The notes below the pieces were generated by a model that had not been told where the DNA came from, made no database searches, and was given only the letters and a program-made list of their open reading frames with translations. A DNA stretch of 64,000 nt from positions 248,001-312,000 of the forward strand of contig JBNKZU010000015.1 in assembly GCA_050301795.1 (NCBI GenBank). The letters are read 5' to 3'. Shown piece after piece: positions 54,401-63,177 of the stretch. This DNA is from JBNKZU01 sp050301795. Its GTDB lineage: Bacteria > Pseudomonadota > Gammaproteobacteria > Thiohalomonadales > Thiohalomonadaceae. A program made the position numbers and the translations under genes. Each line of letters begins with the position of its first letter. The stretch's first letter is position 1.

Positions 54401-55229
54401 GCGCAAATCGGGAGATTGTGATGATCTGGTAGCGCTCTACTCGGCTGCACTTGAGAGCTTAGGCATCGAAACAAGAGTAATCGAAGTTCCAGGACACATG
54501 TTGATGATGTTTAACACCGGGATTGCTGCTGACAGCGATGGCTACACAATGGAAAACATGTATGTCATTCATGATGAGATGCTCTGGATTCCGGTTGAAA
54601 CAACACTTGTTGGCAGCTCATTCTTAAAAGCGTGGGAGACCGGAAGTCAGAAATACTATCAATGGAAGGATAACGGCCTGACGCTTCTCGACATCCAGCA
54701 ATCTTGGCGTACATTTAAACCGGCCAGTCTGCCGCAAGCCGAATGGAAACCGGCTGCTATCTCACGTAAAAGTATTGAAGAGGCCTTTCCCGGTGAGTTT
54801 ATGAGTGTGCTTAAGATTGGCATTCAAACCAAGATTCGACCCTATTCGAAACAACTCGAAACCTCACCTAATGACATTCATGCCCATATGCAGATTGGCA
54901 TTATCTATGCGAAAGCGGGTGAGCTTATCGAGTCAATGAAATACTTTGACAAAATTATTGAGATGGAGCCGAACAATGCTGCCGCGCACAACAATCGTGG
55001 CAACATCCTGATGTTAGAAGATAAACCAAAAGAGGCGATCAACGCCTATACCAAAGCTACAGAATCTGATGCCAACGATGCGCTGATCTGGATTAATCTT
55101 GCAAAAACCTATAAAGCACTTAACGATACCAATCGTGCAAAAGAGGCCTTTATTAAGGCGGTCGATCTCGACCCATCGATTAAAAACAGCTATCGCGTAA
55201 TGGCTCTTGAGCTTCTAAACACGCTCTAA
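51444..55229 (+). CDS. Large multidomain lipoprotein: NHL propeller, FnIII pair, transglutaminase-like, TPR
   Basis: A 1261-residue exported lipoprotein (lipobox LVAC, Cys21). Repeats of the NHL type run from about residue 60 to 590 (PQGIAIHDGIVYVADSGHSRIQ, FDAPVDIAISSKGLIFIADQDN). Two FnIII domains lie near 600-790, a beta-rich segment near 800-900, a transglutaminase-like domain near 930-1110 with Cys in KSGDCDDLVALY (about 991) and His in VPGHMLMMF (about 1017), and TPR repeats from about 1140. The Cys-His pair suggests a cysteine peptidase or cross-linking role at the envelope, an inference. It is 75 bases downstream of the cyclase gene and precedes a short periplasmic protein gene. Confidence 0.85.
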   Translation: MSFYNLRRLLITTLPIILVACSSAPKLPPSTTLVSVDFLGTITTAKSATRLLSWHNNRLYFALENGSVLVTDDSGSKITELPAKISGNKLLSKPQAVAFTDEHIYVVDSGTDQVVIYQNNGKLEGVFGKSGDGRLRSPQGIAIHDGIVYVADSGHSRIQLFGINGVVLSTLNINTNPRNLERFSDKEETFKLDEPIDIALDQQGRVFVLDANNSRIRVYDQNGLYLNTLPKGGKIIDMVISDSGIFAIDTSSYSVNQYGFDLRLITSIGSKGEGKGQFKSLNGVAINTEHHLYIGDHDALAVHKYKAKPVEPQSIKDQLATRESVKWVGDSKLDVSKFAWDGEDTLYAINEKEKSIIKLAKGERTKTFKIKDFTPVSLAVANDGMVWAIDGENYRIVKLDEIGNIVNRFGTKEKMLSDGGAGEFDAPVDIAISSKGLIFIADQDNHWIQVFNKDGIYINTIRQTLNKQRFLDEPSAIAFDPYDNLYVLDKSDNTIFIFSADGKPKGQINNKEGKSPGNLKDPTDLMANHHTVLVLDDNRIKVYSHDGDYLYSMGGKGSDLGQFDKPIAISPKTDDTFTVSDSGNAKLQSLTTLYKPVPIKAFVAKGDMHAVHLSWQAVDLPYIDHYQVYRAEAENGPFTKLEPTIENKYHDKNLDADKTYYYLVSAVTQFGYEGTMDTLVNAATTRYIPVPPQDAQAIPDKWQIELKWTPLSERYSSSYLIYKKSATEKEEYSKIGATSEPSFVIKSLEPNTDYTFYISAISTDGIESEKVSATATTKSSSASPLEITILEMQNIFSNTYKIYEQDGIGTIRLTNNTGSTMNNINIGFMLKDFMDFPTGSQIAMLEPGQSKEITLKAVFNNNILTVTEDTPVQTELTASYFSNNVKKQFIKNHTTNIYEKHRLSWDNHGRFASFITPKDPLLLSYVRSIATQFKETHLKAQSAANLFNSLGIMGLTYIQDPTNPYQVTSGKTDFVDYIQYPRETLERKSGDCDDLVALYSAALESLGIETRVIEVPGHMLMMFNTGIAADSDGYTMENMYVIHDEMLWIPVETTLVGSSFLKAWETGSQKYYQWKDNGLTLLDIQQSWRTFKPASLPQAEWKPAAISRKSIEEAFPGEFMSVLKIGIQTKIRPYSKQLETSPNDIHAHMQIGIIYAKAGELIESMKYFDKIIEMEPNNAAAHNNRGNILMLEDKPKEAINAYTKATESDANDALIWINLAKTYKALNDTNRAKEAFIKAVDLDPSIKNSYRVMALELLNTL

Positions 55230-55261
55230 GGATGCAATACCACTTAGGATTGGAGAAAACT

Positions 55262-55693
55262 ATGAAACAGATGATTAAGACCATTGCACTCGCAGCACTT
55301 GTTGCGACTCATCCTCTCTATGGCGCTGACGATGCCGACAATACCGACCAAACTCAAAAGGCTGCCGTTCAGAAAGAGGCACCAAGCTTTTGGGAGAGTA
55401 TTCGTAAAAAGATCGAAACCTTTACACCGAAAAAAAAGCTGACCTCAACCAATGCTGTCGGTGGTGTTCGTGGTGCACAGGTTGATACCGATGATCTCTA
55501 CTGGAAAGGCGAGGCGATTATCACAGAGATCGACGTCGCTGAACTTGAGTTATTCAAAAATGCACTCACGCTATTTGAGGCCGGTAACAAAAAAGATGCC
55601 ACAAATGCCTTTGAGCAATTTATCGGTGAATACCCAAAGAGCACATTAGCGGCTGATGCAAAAGAGGCGTTAGGAATCTTACAGACTCAGTAA
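55262..55693 (+). CDS. Small exported TPR-like protein
   Basis: A 143-residue protein with a signal peptide ending near LYGADDA (about residue 22). A central basic proline-containing stretch follows, then a TPR-like helix pair (LFKNALTLFEAGNKKDATNAFEQFIGEYPKSTLAADAKEALGIL), like the ends of tol-pal system YbgF or BamD-type proteins. I chose the ATG behind GGAGA. It starts 32 bases after the large lipoprotein gene, so it is probably its partner. No catalytic motifs were seen. Confidence 0.8.
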   Translation: MKQMIKTIALAALVATHPLYGADDADNTDQTQKAAVQKEAPSFWESIRKKIETFTPKKKLTSTNAVGGVRGAQVDTDDLYWKGEAIITEIDVAELELFKNALTLFEAGNKKDATNAFEQFIGEYPKSTLAADAKEALGILQTQ

Positions 55694-55727
55694 TCATTGC
55701 TTTGTATATAATGTGATTCGAGGCGCT

Positions 55728-56192
55728 CTATTTTCTGCGTGACTTTCCAGTGATGTGGCTAGGAGTAATCTTGAACACTCTCGTTTTATGTGTAAGCGCA
55801 TTGATATATTGACCACCCTGCTCGATATAATCTGGTGAGTATTTCTGAACCAGCCCTTCAAGTGCCTGCTGTTTTTCAGTATCAAACACCTCCTCAGCAT
55901 GACCGGCAACAACTGCGCTTTCATACTTGGTGCTGAATTTATCTGAAAGAATCTCGGTTTTCCCGACTGCACAAAATGACACGGATTGATTACTCTCTAT
56001 ATTTTCAATTTTTCTACCCTCAATCGCACAGTGAAAATAGAGACAACCATCCATAAAGCAGAAACTAATCGGAATACCATAAGGCTGATGATCCATAGAC
56101 GCAGTCGATAACACACCATATTCAGCGCTATTTAAAACAGATAGCGTCTCATCTAACGGAATCTCTCTATCTTTTCTGCGAATCTCTCTCAT
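55728..56192 (-). CDS. Pyridoxamine 5'-phosphate oxidase-like flavin-binding protein (NimA-type)
   Basis: A 154-residue FMN-binding split-barrel protein. It opens MREIRRKDREI, common to NimA-type proteins, followed by the barrel strands YGVLSTASMDHQPYGIPISFCF and YFHCAIEGRKIENIESN. NimA proteins can confer nitroimidazole resistance, but most of the family is uncharacterised. The gene is alone, convergent to the small exported protein gene, with 34 bases between them. Confidence 0.88.
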   Translation of the reverse strand: MREIRRKDREIPLDETLSVLNSAEYGVLSTASMDHQPYGIPISFCFMDGCLYFHCAIEGRKIENIESNQSVSFCAVGKTEILSDKFSTKYESAVVAGHAEEVFDTEKQQALEGLVQKYSPDYIEQGGQYINALTHKTRVFKITPSHITGKSRRK

Positions 56193-56424
56193 CGTTCAGA
56201 TCATCAAATGGATAACAACGCTACATTATTGCACTAACCAATGGGCTAAAAAATACAAAAATAATGGTTCAATCATTGACGACTAAGCAACACATCGATC
56301 AATCGTCTCTGTTACAAACCCCACAATTGCCTGTCACCATAAATCTAAGTCACTGATATCGTAACGATTTAGTTCTTGGCACCACACTTGCTATCTATTA
56401 AAAAACTGATACGCCAAGAGAACG

Positions 56425-57765
56425 ATGAAAACCTATTTAGACTGGTCTGCATATCAGGATTCCGGTATGGGCGATGCCTATGCTGATATCCCAAAAACCG
56501 GCGGCAACTTTGCCAAGGCGGTAGCTGTCTGCATTAAAAGCGGGTTATGTAAAACCAAGCCCAAAGGAGTGATGTGTCCCAGCTTTCGCGTCTCCGATAA
56601 TGAGGAGTTATCGACTGGTGGACGCGTTCGTCTAATCAAGATGGCGCTCAATGGTGAGTTAGGTGACCTGCCCTTTGCAGATCAGGCATTGGCCTACACC
56701 ATGGATATGTGTATGGGTTGTAAAGGCTGCAAGCGCGAATGTGAAAACGCCGTAGATATGGCGATGATCAAAATCGAATACCTTGCACAACGCAATGCTA
56801 TCAACGGGGTCTCATTTCGTAATCGCTTGTTTGGGAATCTTGCTCGAATCTATCATCGTTATCCACGACTAAAAGCTATTCCTGCCCTGCATAATCGCTA
56901 TCCATTATTTGCCAAACTAAATGAACGATTAATCGGTATTAGTCGCAAACGCACATTGCCAGAGCCGGTGAAAACGTCGTTACACCTTCAACATCAATCC
57001 CTCAATACGGCTAACGAATATAATCAGGTTGTCCTACTTGTTGATACCTTTACCAGAAACTTCAATCCAGACAATGCTTATGCCGCACTACAGGTATTAG
57101 AGGAGGCTGGCTATCAAGTACATATTGCACAACCTTCTGATAATACAGATGTACTCTGCTGTGGCCGAACTCAGTTAGCACATGGACTTATCGATGAGGC
57201 AAAACAACATGCGACACAGATGCTTCAAACGCTACTTCCCCATGTGATCGCAGGAAGACAAGTGATTGGTTTAGAACCGGCTTGTCTGTTAGCAATACGC
57301 AATGATTACAAGTTTATCGGTCTTGGTGAAGAGGCAGATCGCGTTGCTGAGAATGCAATCTTGTTTGAAGAGTTTATTGCCAAAGAGATCAAAGCCAAAC
57401 GCTTTGACCTCCGTTTTAATCCTGTTCAGAAACGGGTTATGGTGCATGGTCACTGCCACCAAAAAGCTGTTGGTGCGATGAAGTCGATGCGTAGGGTGCT
57501 TAAGTTAATCCCTGATCTCGACTTTGAGCTGATCGAGGCCAGTTGTTGTGGCATGGCTGGAAGTTTTGGTATCGAACAAGAACATGCCGATATCTCAATG
57601 CAGATGGCAGAAGCGAGTCTCCTGCCAACGCTGCGTGACAATCCAGACGCCATGATTGTTGCTAATGGTTTCTCTTGCCAACATCAAATCCGTGATGGCA
57701 GTGAACACCACCCCATTCATATTGCTGTACTGCTCCGAGATGCAATGATCGATTCTGCACAATAG
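56425..57765 (+). CDS. Stand-alone Fe-S/CCG protein resembling the C-terminal half of Dld-type dehydrogenases
   Basis: A 446-residue protein: two ferredoxin-type cysteine sets, CIKSGLCKTKPKGVMCPSFR (near 37-56) and CMGCKGCKRECENAVDMA (near 92-109), then two CCG domains (LCCGRTQLAHG near 250; ASCCGMAGSFG near 375) of heterodisulfide-reductase type. This is the pattern of the C-terminal half of FAD-linked D-lactate/2-hydroxyacid dehydrogenases, but the FAD domain is absent and no such gene is adjacent. It may be an electron-transfer subunit with a partner elsewhere, or the product of a split gene. Start: ATG, with CAAGAGAA before it. Confidence 0.85.
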   Translation: MKTYLDWSAYQDSGMGDAYADIPKTGGNFAKAVAVCIKSGLCKTKPKGVMCPSFRVSDNEELSTGGRVRLIKMALNGELGDLPFADQALAYTMDMCMGCKGCKRECENAVDMAMIKIEYLAQRNAINGVSFRNRLFGNLARIYHRYPRLKAIPALHNRYPLFAKLNERLIGISRKRTLPEPVKTSLHLQHQSLNTANEYNQVVLLVDTFTRNFNPDNAYAALQVLEEAGYQVHIAQPSDNTDVLCCGRTQLAHGLIDEAKQHATQMLQTLLPHVIAGRQVIGLEPACLLAIRNDYKFIGLGEEADRVAENAILFEEFIAKEIKAKRFDLRFNPVQKRVMVHGHCHQKAVGAMKSMRRVLKLIPDLDFELIEASCCGMAGSFGIEQEHADISMQMAEASLLPTLRDNPDAMIVANGFSCQHQIRDGSEHHPIHIAVLLRDAMIDSAQ

Positions 57766-57806
57766 CTGAATCTGTTTAATGAAAATGCGATAGAGTAATT
57801 CATACT

Positions 57807-60800
57807 CTATTCACAATCGTAATTGTTCGTTGCATTAAAGTTATTTGGTAACACGCAATCGATCACACATACGCTAATACGATGACGTTCATCTGGCGTC
57901 AGGATTTGCGTTAACCACTCTTCCAACTCAGCAGCACTACGAGGCTTTTTTCCATTTGCCGGATGTGGTTTGCATTTACCATCAAACCAGAAAACCAGAT
58001 AGATACCATATCCATCTGTACCAGGATCACGGGTGTATTTTGCAATTAGCTGGTTGTGCATGGCAGTCCATAGATCTTTGTGTGTATCTTTCTTGATCTC
58101 TACAGGTATATTAAATCCATTCGACCCAGCGTATGAGACTCTGATGTCAGCTCGTTTATCATCTGCATAGTTGACTTCACGTTGAGCATCAATATTGTAT
58201 TTTCCTAATCGCTGTTGAAGATCTGAGAGCAGCGCGTCTCTGCAATCATTTTCTGATTTAGGTTTAGGATTGATAATCTTCTGATGTTTTTCTTCATAGC
58301 TCCAGTACTGTCGATAATCATTGGTACTTCCATCACGAATCTGACAGGCGATATCACGTATTTTTTCAAGAGTTATTGCCGCCAGATCAGCAGCATTAGC
58401 AGGTTGAAGGTTATCAACAGATTTTATTATTTGTTGAACACTCAAACGACTGAAAGATGCTTTGCGCCGGGCAATACGTTGGATATATTGTGCAGTTTTT
58501 AATCTATCATGCCAGTCTGACAGTTCAGGAAGCCCAAGCAAACGACTAATTTCCTGAGATACCCACTCATCAGGATTGTTACCCAGCTGATTAATATAAG
58601 AACTCATCATTTCTGCTACACGCACGGCATCTGTTACTAATCCACTCATACTAATGTCAGGGTAATCCGGACCAAACAACTCGATCATTTTTATCAAAGT
58701 ACTATCGGGAATTGTTACCCAATCAGAAAAACCGTTTCTTCCAAAACTTTCATATAAGAAATTAATAAGATGTGAACCACGTTTCTGATTGTTGCCAATA
58801 AACTCAAATAGCTTGCACTCATAAACTTCAGGCTTCAGAAGTAAACCACTTGTAAACCAGTAGACTTTTTGTGCTGCATCCATACTTTTTAGAGATGATT
58901 TTTTGTCTACCAATCTGACTAGTTCTTCCTTATCAAGTTGACGGAATGCACCCTTTAAAAGACCATCCAATACATATGGAAGTTGTTTTACACCAGCACG
59001 AACAGGAAATCCTTGAAGTAATTCAGGCAATACATAACGTGCCACTTCAATGTAGTCATTGTTATGGGTTAACAAATGCAAACCAGTAATATGCTCCTTG
59101 CGAGTTTTTAACATTGGCAGTGCATAATCTAGAAACGCTTCAGCTACCAGTGACGTTCTTGTTTGTGCTAACACTTTGAACCATTCAGGTTCATTACCTG
59201 TACCATCAGTTAATCGGAATGTGAGTAATCGCGATAGAGTCTCATCGGGAAGTGATAGTGCTTTATCTGGACTTGATAGATACAAAAGCTCCATACCCAG
59301 CAGACAAGCAGAACGGATGTAGTGCATCCTGCCTTCCATTGCTAATTTCAGGATCTCCTTAACTGTTGGAAGATCATCTCGTTCTAAAGTGCTAACCAGA
59401 CCAGCATAGGCAGCTTTGATTAGTTCATTATCATTGTCCAGGAAGTTTTGCATTCGTTCCTGTGAAGTTTCACCTTGTGATTCGAACAAGTGTCCATCAT
59501 ATGCCAGAGCAAGATCATGCATGATGTGAGGATGTGCAGTCCCCCTACGTATCTCATCAATATGTTCTCGATAGAAACTGAGTCTTGTAGCAATCCTTTT
59601 TTGTTGTTCAATATTCCTTTTAAGTTTTTTCTGACCATTTTCCTGCTCCCAGTCACCAATCGGACAGGAGACGAATGGCTCAAGAAACTGTTCAAATTTT
59701 GGATTAGCTTCTATCCATGGAGTTAGTTTATCCAATTCAGTCAGTGGTAAATAACTTTGTTCCCCTTTTTTAGATACTTGGCGTAGATAAATAGATCTTG
59801 TGAAATAAACTCTGGCTATTTTAGTATTTTGTTCTGAAGCCGCCTTCTCCATATACCAAACATCCATGTTCTCTGGAGGCATAACCATAGAAACTCGCTG
59901 TAGCGCTGACCACATACAGCGGGATGGTTCTTCATTATCAATACATTGTGTCGCTGTGTATTCTATTAATGACCTGTAACGCTCTGACCTTGATTCAAAC
60001 CATGTAGCGATCCTTTTAGTTGGAGCCTCTTCCATCCTGAGAAAGTCATATTTATCCAGACATACTCCAAGCCATTGATAGAGTTGCTCATCAGAGATCT
60101 CGTCTCCAAAAACCACAATAGCACGAGCAAGTAACCCACCTTCAAATCGATCAAATGCTCTGTCATCCACTTCATTATCAACAGGTTTAACTTTTACCAG
60201 TTTATCCAACAGCATCGGTAGCTGTTTATTTGTAGTTTGTTGATCCAGATAATGCTGCCAGAACATTATATAACTGCCAATTAAGCGTTCTGATTTTGGG
60301 GAATGTAGGTATTCAAATATATTTGCTGGAGTGATTTCATTGGGGTAGAGCTCTTTAAGCAGCGCGCCCATCAATTCATCTTCACTATCCTCAACAATCC
60401 CATCGTTGATGTCTTTTGCCAGTTGTAGTTGCCTTGAATAGTCAGGAGCGGTGTTTTGAAAGAGTGCATCTAAACAGTTAATATGGATATATGGCAAATA
60501 GCCAGGGTCTCTGATAATTGCTTCCAGGGCATCATTTAATGACGGTATCTGTTCGCCGTAGGCGATAGCATCAAGGACACAGTTAAGTAATGACTGATCG
60601 GCATCAGAATATGACTTTCTGTTTAATATCCTCAAAATGGATGATTCCATATCCACAGTAGCCAACGCACCAAAAGGCGAATCAGCCCAGTCGCCTGAAC
60701 GGAACCAGGGATAGCGTTTTGCCTCCTGTCCCAATGCTTCGAGAACTAGCTCCTTATCTGAAACAGGAAAATGACGTGCATCGCCATAAAGTACGATGGC

Positions 60801-61916
60801 TAATGGGTCGCGTCTGATCAGTTCTCTACGACTGCTTCTGCTATGAAACGCAAGCCAGGCAGCAAGACCTCGCAAATCGGGAACAATCCCGCCATCATAA
60901 CCAGTTATTAGTGCCATTATGCGATTGACAGGCAATCCTGATTTCTCAATCTGAGATGCCAGATAACTAGCCCCCAGAAACTCTGCAACAGTACGATGAA
61001 CAGGTGAACGTAACTGATCGCCATCACTATGAAAAAGATTACTTTTTATGGCGATCAAGAGTTGAAGGTCTGGTTTATTGAGATCATTCCAGAAAACATA
61101 TTGCTCACTACTCGATTCATGTTCGAGGGAGAATCCGGCAAGTCCCGCAAGCAACTGAATAGCGCAAAGATAACCTGCTGAATCCAGAATACTATCAGTT
61201 GGTGGCGTGTTTTCCCGTTTTGCGGCTCTGTGTTCGGAATTATTTTCTCTTACCAGTTGATTACAGGCAGATTGATATATCTCTGCACGGCTTTTTGGCC
61301 AGTTATTTCCATCCACAGCTTCAATTAACAGATTAAGGGTCTGGGGGTTACGAAGTAATTCATCCAGTTGATACTCTCTGGCCTGTTTTATAAATGCCTC
61401 AGGATCAGTGACGGACGTGGTATGTTCGAGAATCGCATTTATATCATCGTCATTTAACGGATCGAGGTGTAACGCAATGACATCACCATTGGGTGATACA
61501 CGTCTCAGAGCTTCGCTGTCGCTGTTGCCAAGCCAATCCGCTGCACGGCATGAGAGTCTAAAACGGGGCTTTCCTAACCGAGCCAGATGTTTGCGAATAT
61601 GATCAAGCGGTGTTCTACCATCGCCACCATCAGCGCGAATTTCATCCAGTCCATCAATAAACAGAGTTACTTCCGCTAGTCCTGTTTCAGGTTCAAAAAC
61701 AGCAAACTCACGAGCGCTGATGTATTTGCCTCCAGCCTCTTCAGCTTCCCTTTCAAACGATCTTGTTTTGCCTGCGCCTGGATCCCCAAGTAGCACATAG
61801 GCCGGCAGATCACGATATGACTCTAAAGCCTTGCTTTGCTGCATTTGCCCACTAACAGCTTCTCGCGTACAGCTGCGCTGAACAAGAAATGGTGTTGGGG
61901 GGTTACTCAAAGCCAA
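57807..61916 (-). CDS. NACHT-type STAND NTPase with C-terminal PD-(D/E)xK-like nuclease
   Basis: A 1369-residue soluble protein. The NACHT NTPase lies near residues 35-230, with Walker A GDPGAGKT (44-51) and Walker B LFIDGLDE (85-92). The middle (about 300-1200) appears alpha-helical, HEAT-like. The tail has D1257 in ADIRVSY, E1273 and K1275 in PVEIKKD and a later Gln, fitting D-x15-ExK of PD-(D/E)xK nucleases. Known bacterial anti-phage STANDs mostly have the effector first; here it is last. The start overlaps the stop of the AAA_14 gene; TTG at 61916 or at 61910 (as TTGA). Role in defence is an inference. Confidence 0.8.
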   Translation of the reverse strand: MALSNPPTPFLVQRSCTREAVSGQMQQSKALESYRDLPAYVLLGDPGAGKTRSFEREAEEAGGKYISAREFAVFEPETGLAEVTLFIDGLDEIRADGGDGRTPLDHIRKHLARLGKPRFRLSCRAADWLGNSDSEALRRVSPNGDVIALHLDPLNDDDINAILEHTTSVTDPEAFIKQAREYQLDELLRNPQTLNLLIEAVDGNNWPKSRAEIYQSACNQLVRENNSEHRAAKRENTPPTDSILDSAGYLCAIQLLAGLAGFSLEHESSSEQYVFWNDLNKPDLQLLIAIKSNLFHSDGDQLRSPVHRTVAEFLGASYLASQIEKSGLPVNRIMALITGYDGGIVPDLRGLAAWLAFHSRSSRRELIRRDPLAIVLYGDARHFPVSDKELVLEALGQEAKRYPWFRSGDWADSPFGALATVDMESSILRILNRKSYSDADQSLLNCVLDAIAYGEQIPSLNDALEAIIRDPGYLPYIHINCLDALFQNTAPDYSRQLQLAKDINDGIVEDSEDELMGALLKELYPNEITPANIFEYLHSPKSERLIGSYIMFWQHYLDQQTTNKQLPMLLDKLVKVKPVDNEVDDRAFDRFEGGLLARAIVVFGDEISDEQLYQWLGVCLDKYDFLRMEEAPTKRIATWFESRSERYRSLIEYTATQCIDNEEPSRCMWSALQRVSMVMPPENMDVWYMEKAASEQNTKIARVYFTRSIYLRQVSKKGEQSYLPLTELDKLTPWIEANPKFEQFLEPFVSCPIGDWEQENGQKKLKRNIEQQKRIATRLSFYREHIDEIRRGTAHPHIMHDLALAYDGHLFESQGETSQERMQNFLDNDNELIKAAYAGLVSTLERDDLPTVKEILKLAMEGRMHYIRSACLLGMELLYLSSPDKALSLPDETLSRLLTFRLTDGTGNEPEWFKVLAQTRTSLVAEAFLDYALPMLKTRKEHITGLHLLTHNNDYIEVARYVLPELLQGFPVRAGVKQLPYVLDGLLKGAFRQLDKEELVRLVDKKSSLKSMDAAQKVYWFTSGLLLKPEVYECKLFEFIGNNQKRGSHLINFLYESFGRNGFSDWVTIPDSTLIKMIELFGPDYPDISMSGLVTDAVRVAEMMSSYINQLGNNPDEWVSQEISRLLGLPELSDWHDRLKTAQYIQRIARRKASFSRLSVQQIIKSVDNLQPANAADLAAITLEKIRDIACQIRDGSTNDYRQYWSYEEKHQKIINPKPKSENDCRDALLSDLQQRLGKYNIDAQREVNYADDKRADIRVSYAGSNGFNIPVEIKKDTHKDLWTAMHNQLIAKYTRDPGTDGYGIYLVFWFDGKCKPHPANGKKPRSAAELEEWLTQILTPDERHRISVCVIDCVLPNNFNATNNYDCE

Positions 61917-63166
61917 TGCTCCGCAGGATATGAAAGGAACTCAACTAGAGAAACACCACCATTTCCAATTACATGTTTACGGCATTCACCAAACTTCTTT
62001 TCAAATATTTCAAGACCTTTCACATAACTTGGAACTACACCACTCTTTACTTCAACAGCACAAACTTCATTTCCACTAGCAATAACAAAATCAACTTCAG
62101 TTGAAGCCTCACGCCAATAATAAAGACGGAGGTTAGATCGACATGAGTTATATAAATGCTGACCAATTGCACTTTCCACAACTCTTCCCCAATAAGATCG
62201 ATCAGCCTTAGCTTCCGATTTAGTGTAATCGGAAGTGGCTGACATTAAGGCATTGTTTAAAACATTAAATTTTGGAGGCGATGCACGCTGACGGATTATT
62301 TTACTCTTGTAATATTTTTGCAATCCCACCAGTAAACCTGCGCTACTAAGCAGATCGAGATAGCCTGCTAAAGTAGTTTCGTTGCCTGCGTTTTGAAGAT
62401 GCCCCTTTACATTGCTCAGAGCGACGATCTGACTCGAATAAGCTGAACCAATATAGAAAAGTTGCTTCAACAATGCTGGTTTATCAACTCGTGTCATTTC
62501 AAAAATATCTTTTTCGATACTCGGCTCAATAAGACTGGCGGTAACATAATTGCGCCATCGTGCTTCATCCCGGATCAATGAAGCCGATCCTGGGTATCCA
62601 CCAAAATAGATATAATCATCAAGATCAAAGCCAAAGGCATCACTCATCTCAGGGAAAGACCAATGACTTATACGGAAAAGCTCATATCGACCTGTTAGAC
62701 TTTCACTCATCCCCTTCTGCATTAACAAAGGAGATGATCCAAGCAGGACAACATGTAAATTCAGGTTTTCTGCTCTGTCGGTATCCCATAAACCTTTTAC
62801 AGCTTCCGACCAATTAGCAATCTTTTGAATTTCATCAAGAACCAGAATGTGTCCTGAATCTGATTGTCGTGCAGCTAAACGAGCTTTTTGCCATTTCTCG
62901 ACTAACCATTCTGTATCACGTTTATCTGAAAATTGATCATAGGTTGTACTAACAGCTTGAGAATAATCAGGAATACCTATCTCGTCTGGTTGGTCAACAG
63001 AAACAAAATGATAGTGGTCAGGGTTGAATTCCGTTAAAGCTTGTCGTACAAGCGTGGTTTTACCTACCTGGCGTGGTCCGGCAACAAAAATGAGAAAGCG
63101 AGGCTGTTCCAGAAGTCTGGTTGTAAGAAGTGAAACTTCCTTACGCTGATATGTAGATATAACCAT
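61907..63166 (-). CDS. AAA_14/DUF4143 ATP-binding protein
   Basis: A 419-residue protein: AAA+ domain with Walker A AGPRQVGKTT (29-38), Walker B ILVLDEIQK (D111, E112), and an arginine-containing linker, followed by DUF4143 (about 215-400). The C-terminal part has TEVDFVI (D359) and AVEVKSG (E372, K374), a D-x12-ExK pattern like the PD-(D/E)xK fold, as often noted in this family. DUF4143 proteins are common, mostly uncharacterised. ATG with AGGATAG upstream. It leads the two-gene unit and its stop overlaps the start of the NACHT gene. A perfect 16-bp palindrome lies 11 bases upstream. Confidence 0.88.
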   Translation of the reverse strand: MVISTYQRKEVSLLTTRLLEQPRFLIFVAGPRQVGKTTLVRQALTEFNPDHYHFVSVDQPDEIGIPDYSQAVSTTYDQFSDKRDTEWLVEKWQKARLAARQSDSGHILVLDEIQKIANWSEAVKGLWDTDRAENLNLHVVLLGSSPLLMQKGMSESLTGRYELFRISHWSFPEMSDAFGFDLDDYIYFGGYPGSASLIRDEARWRNYVTASLIEPSIEKDIFEMTRVDKPALLKQLFYIGSAYSSQIVALSNVKGHLQNAGNETTLAGYLDLLSSAGLLVGLQKYYKSKIIRQRASPPKFNVLNNALMSATSDYTKSEAKADRSYWGRVVESAIGQHLYNSCRSNLRLYYWREASTEVDFVIASGNEVCAVEVKSGVVPSYVKGLEIFEKKFGECRKHVIGNGGVSLVEFLSYPAEHWL

Positions 63167-63177
63167 AATTACTATCC

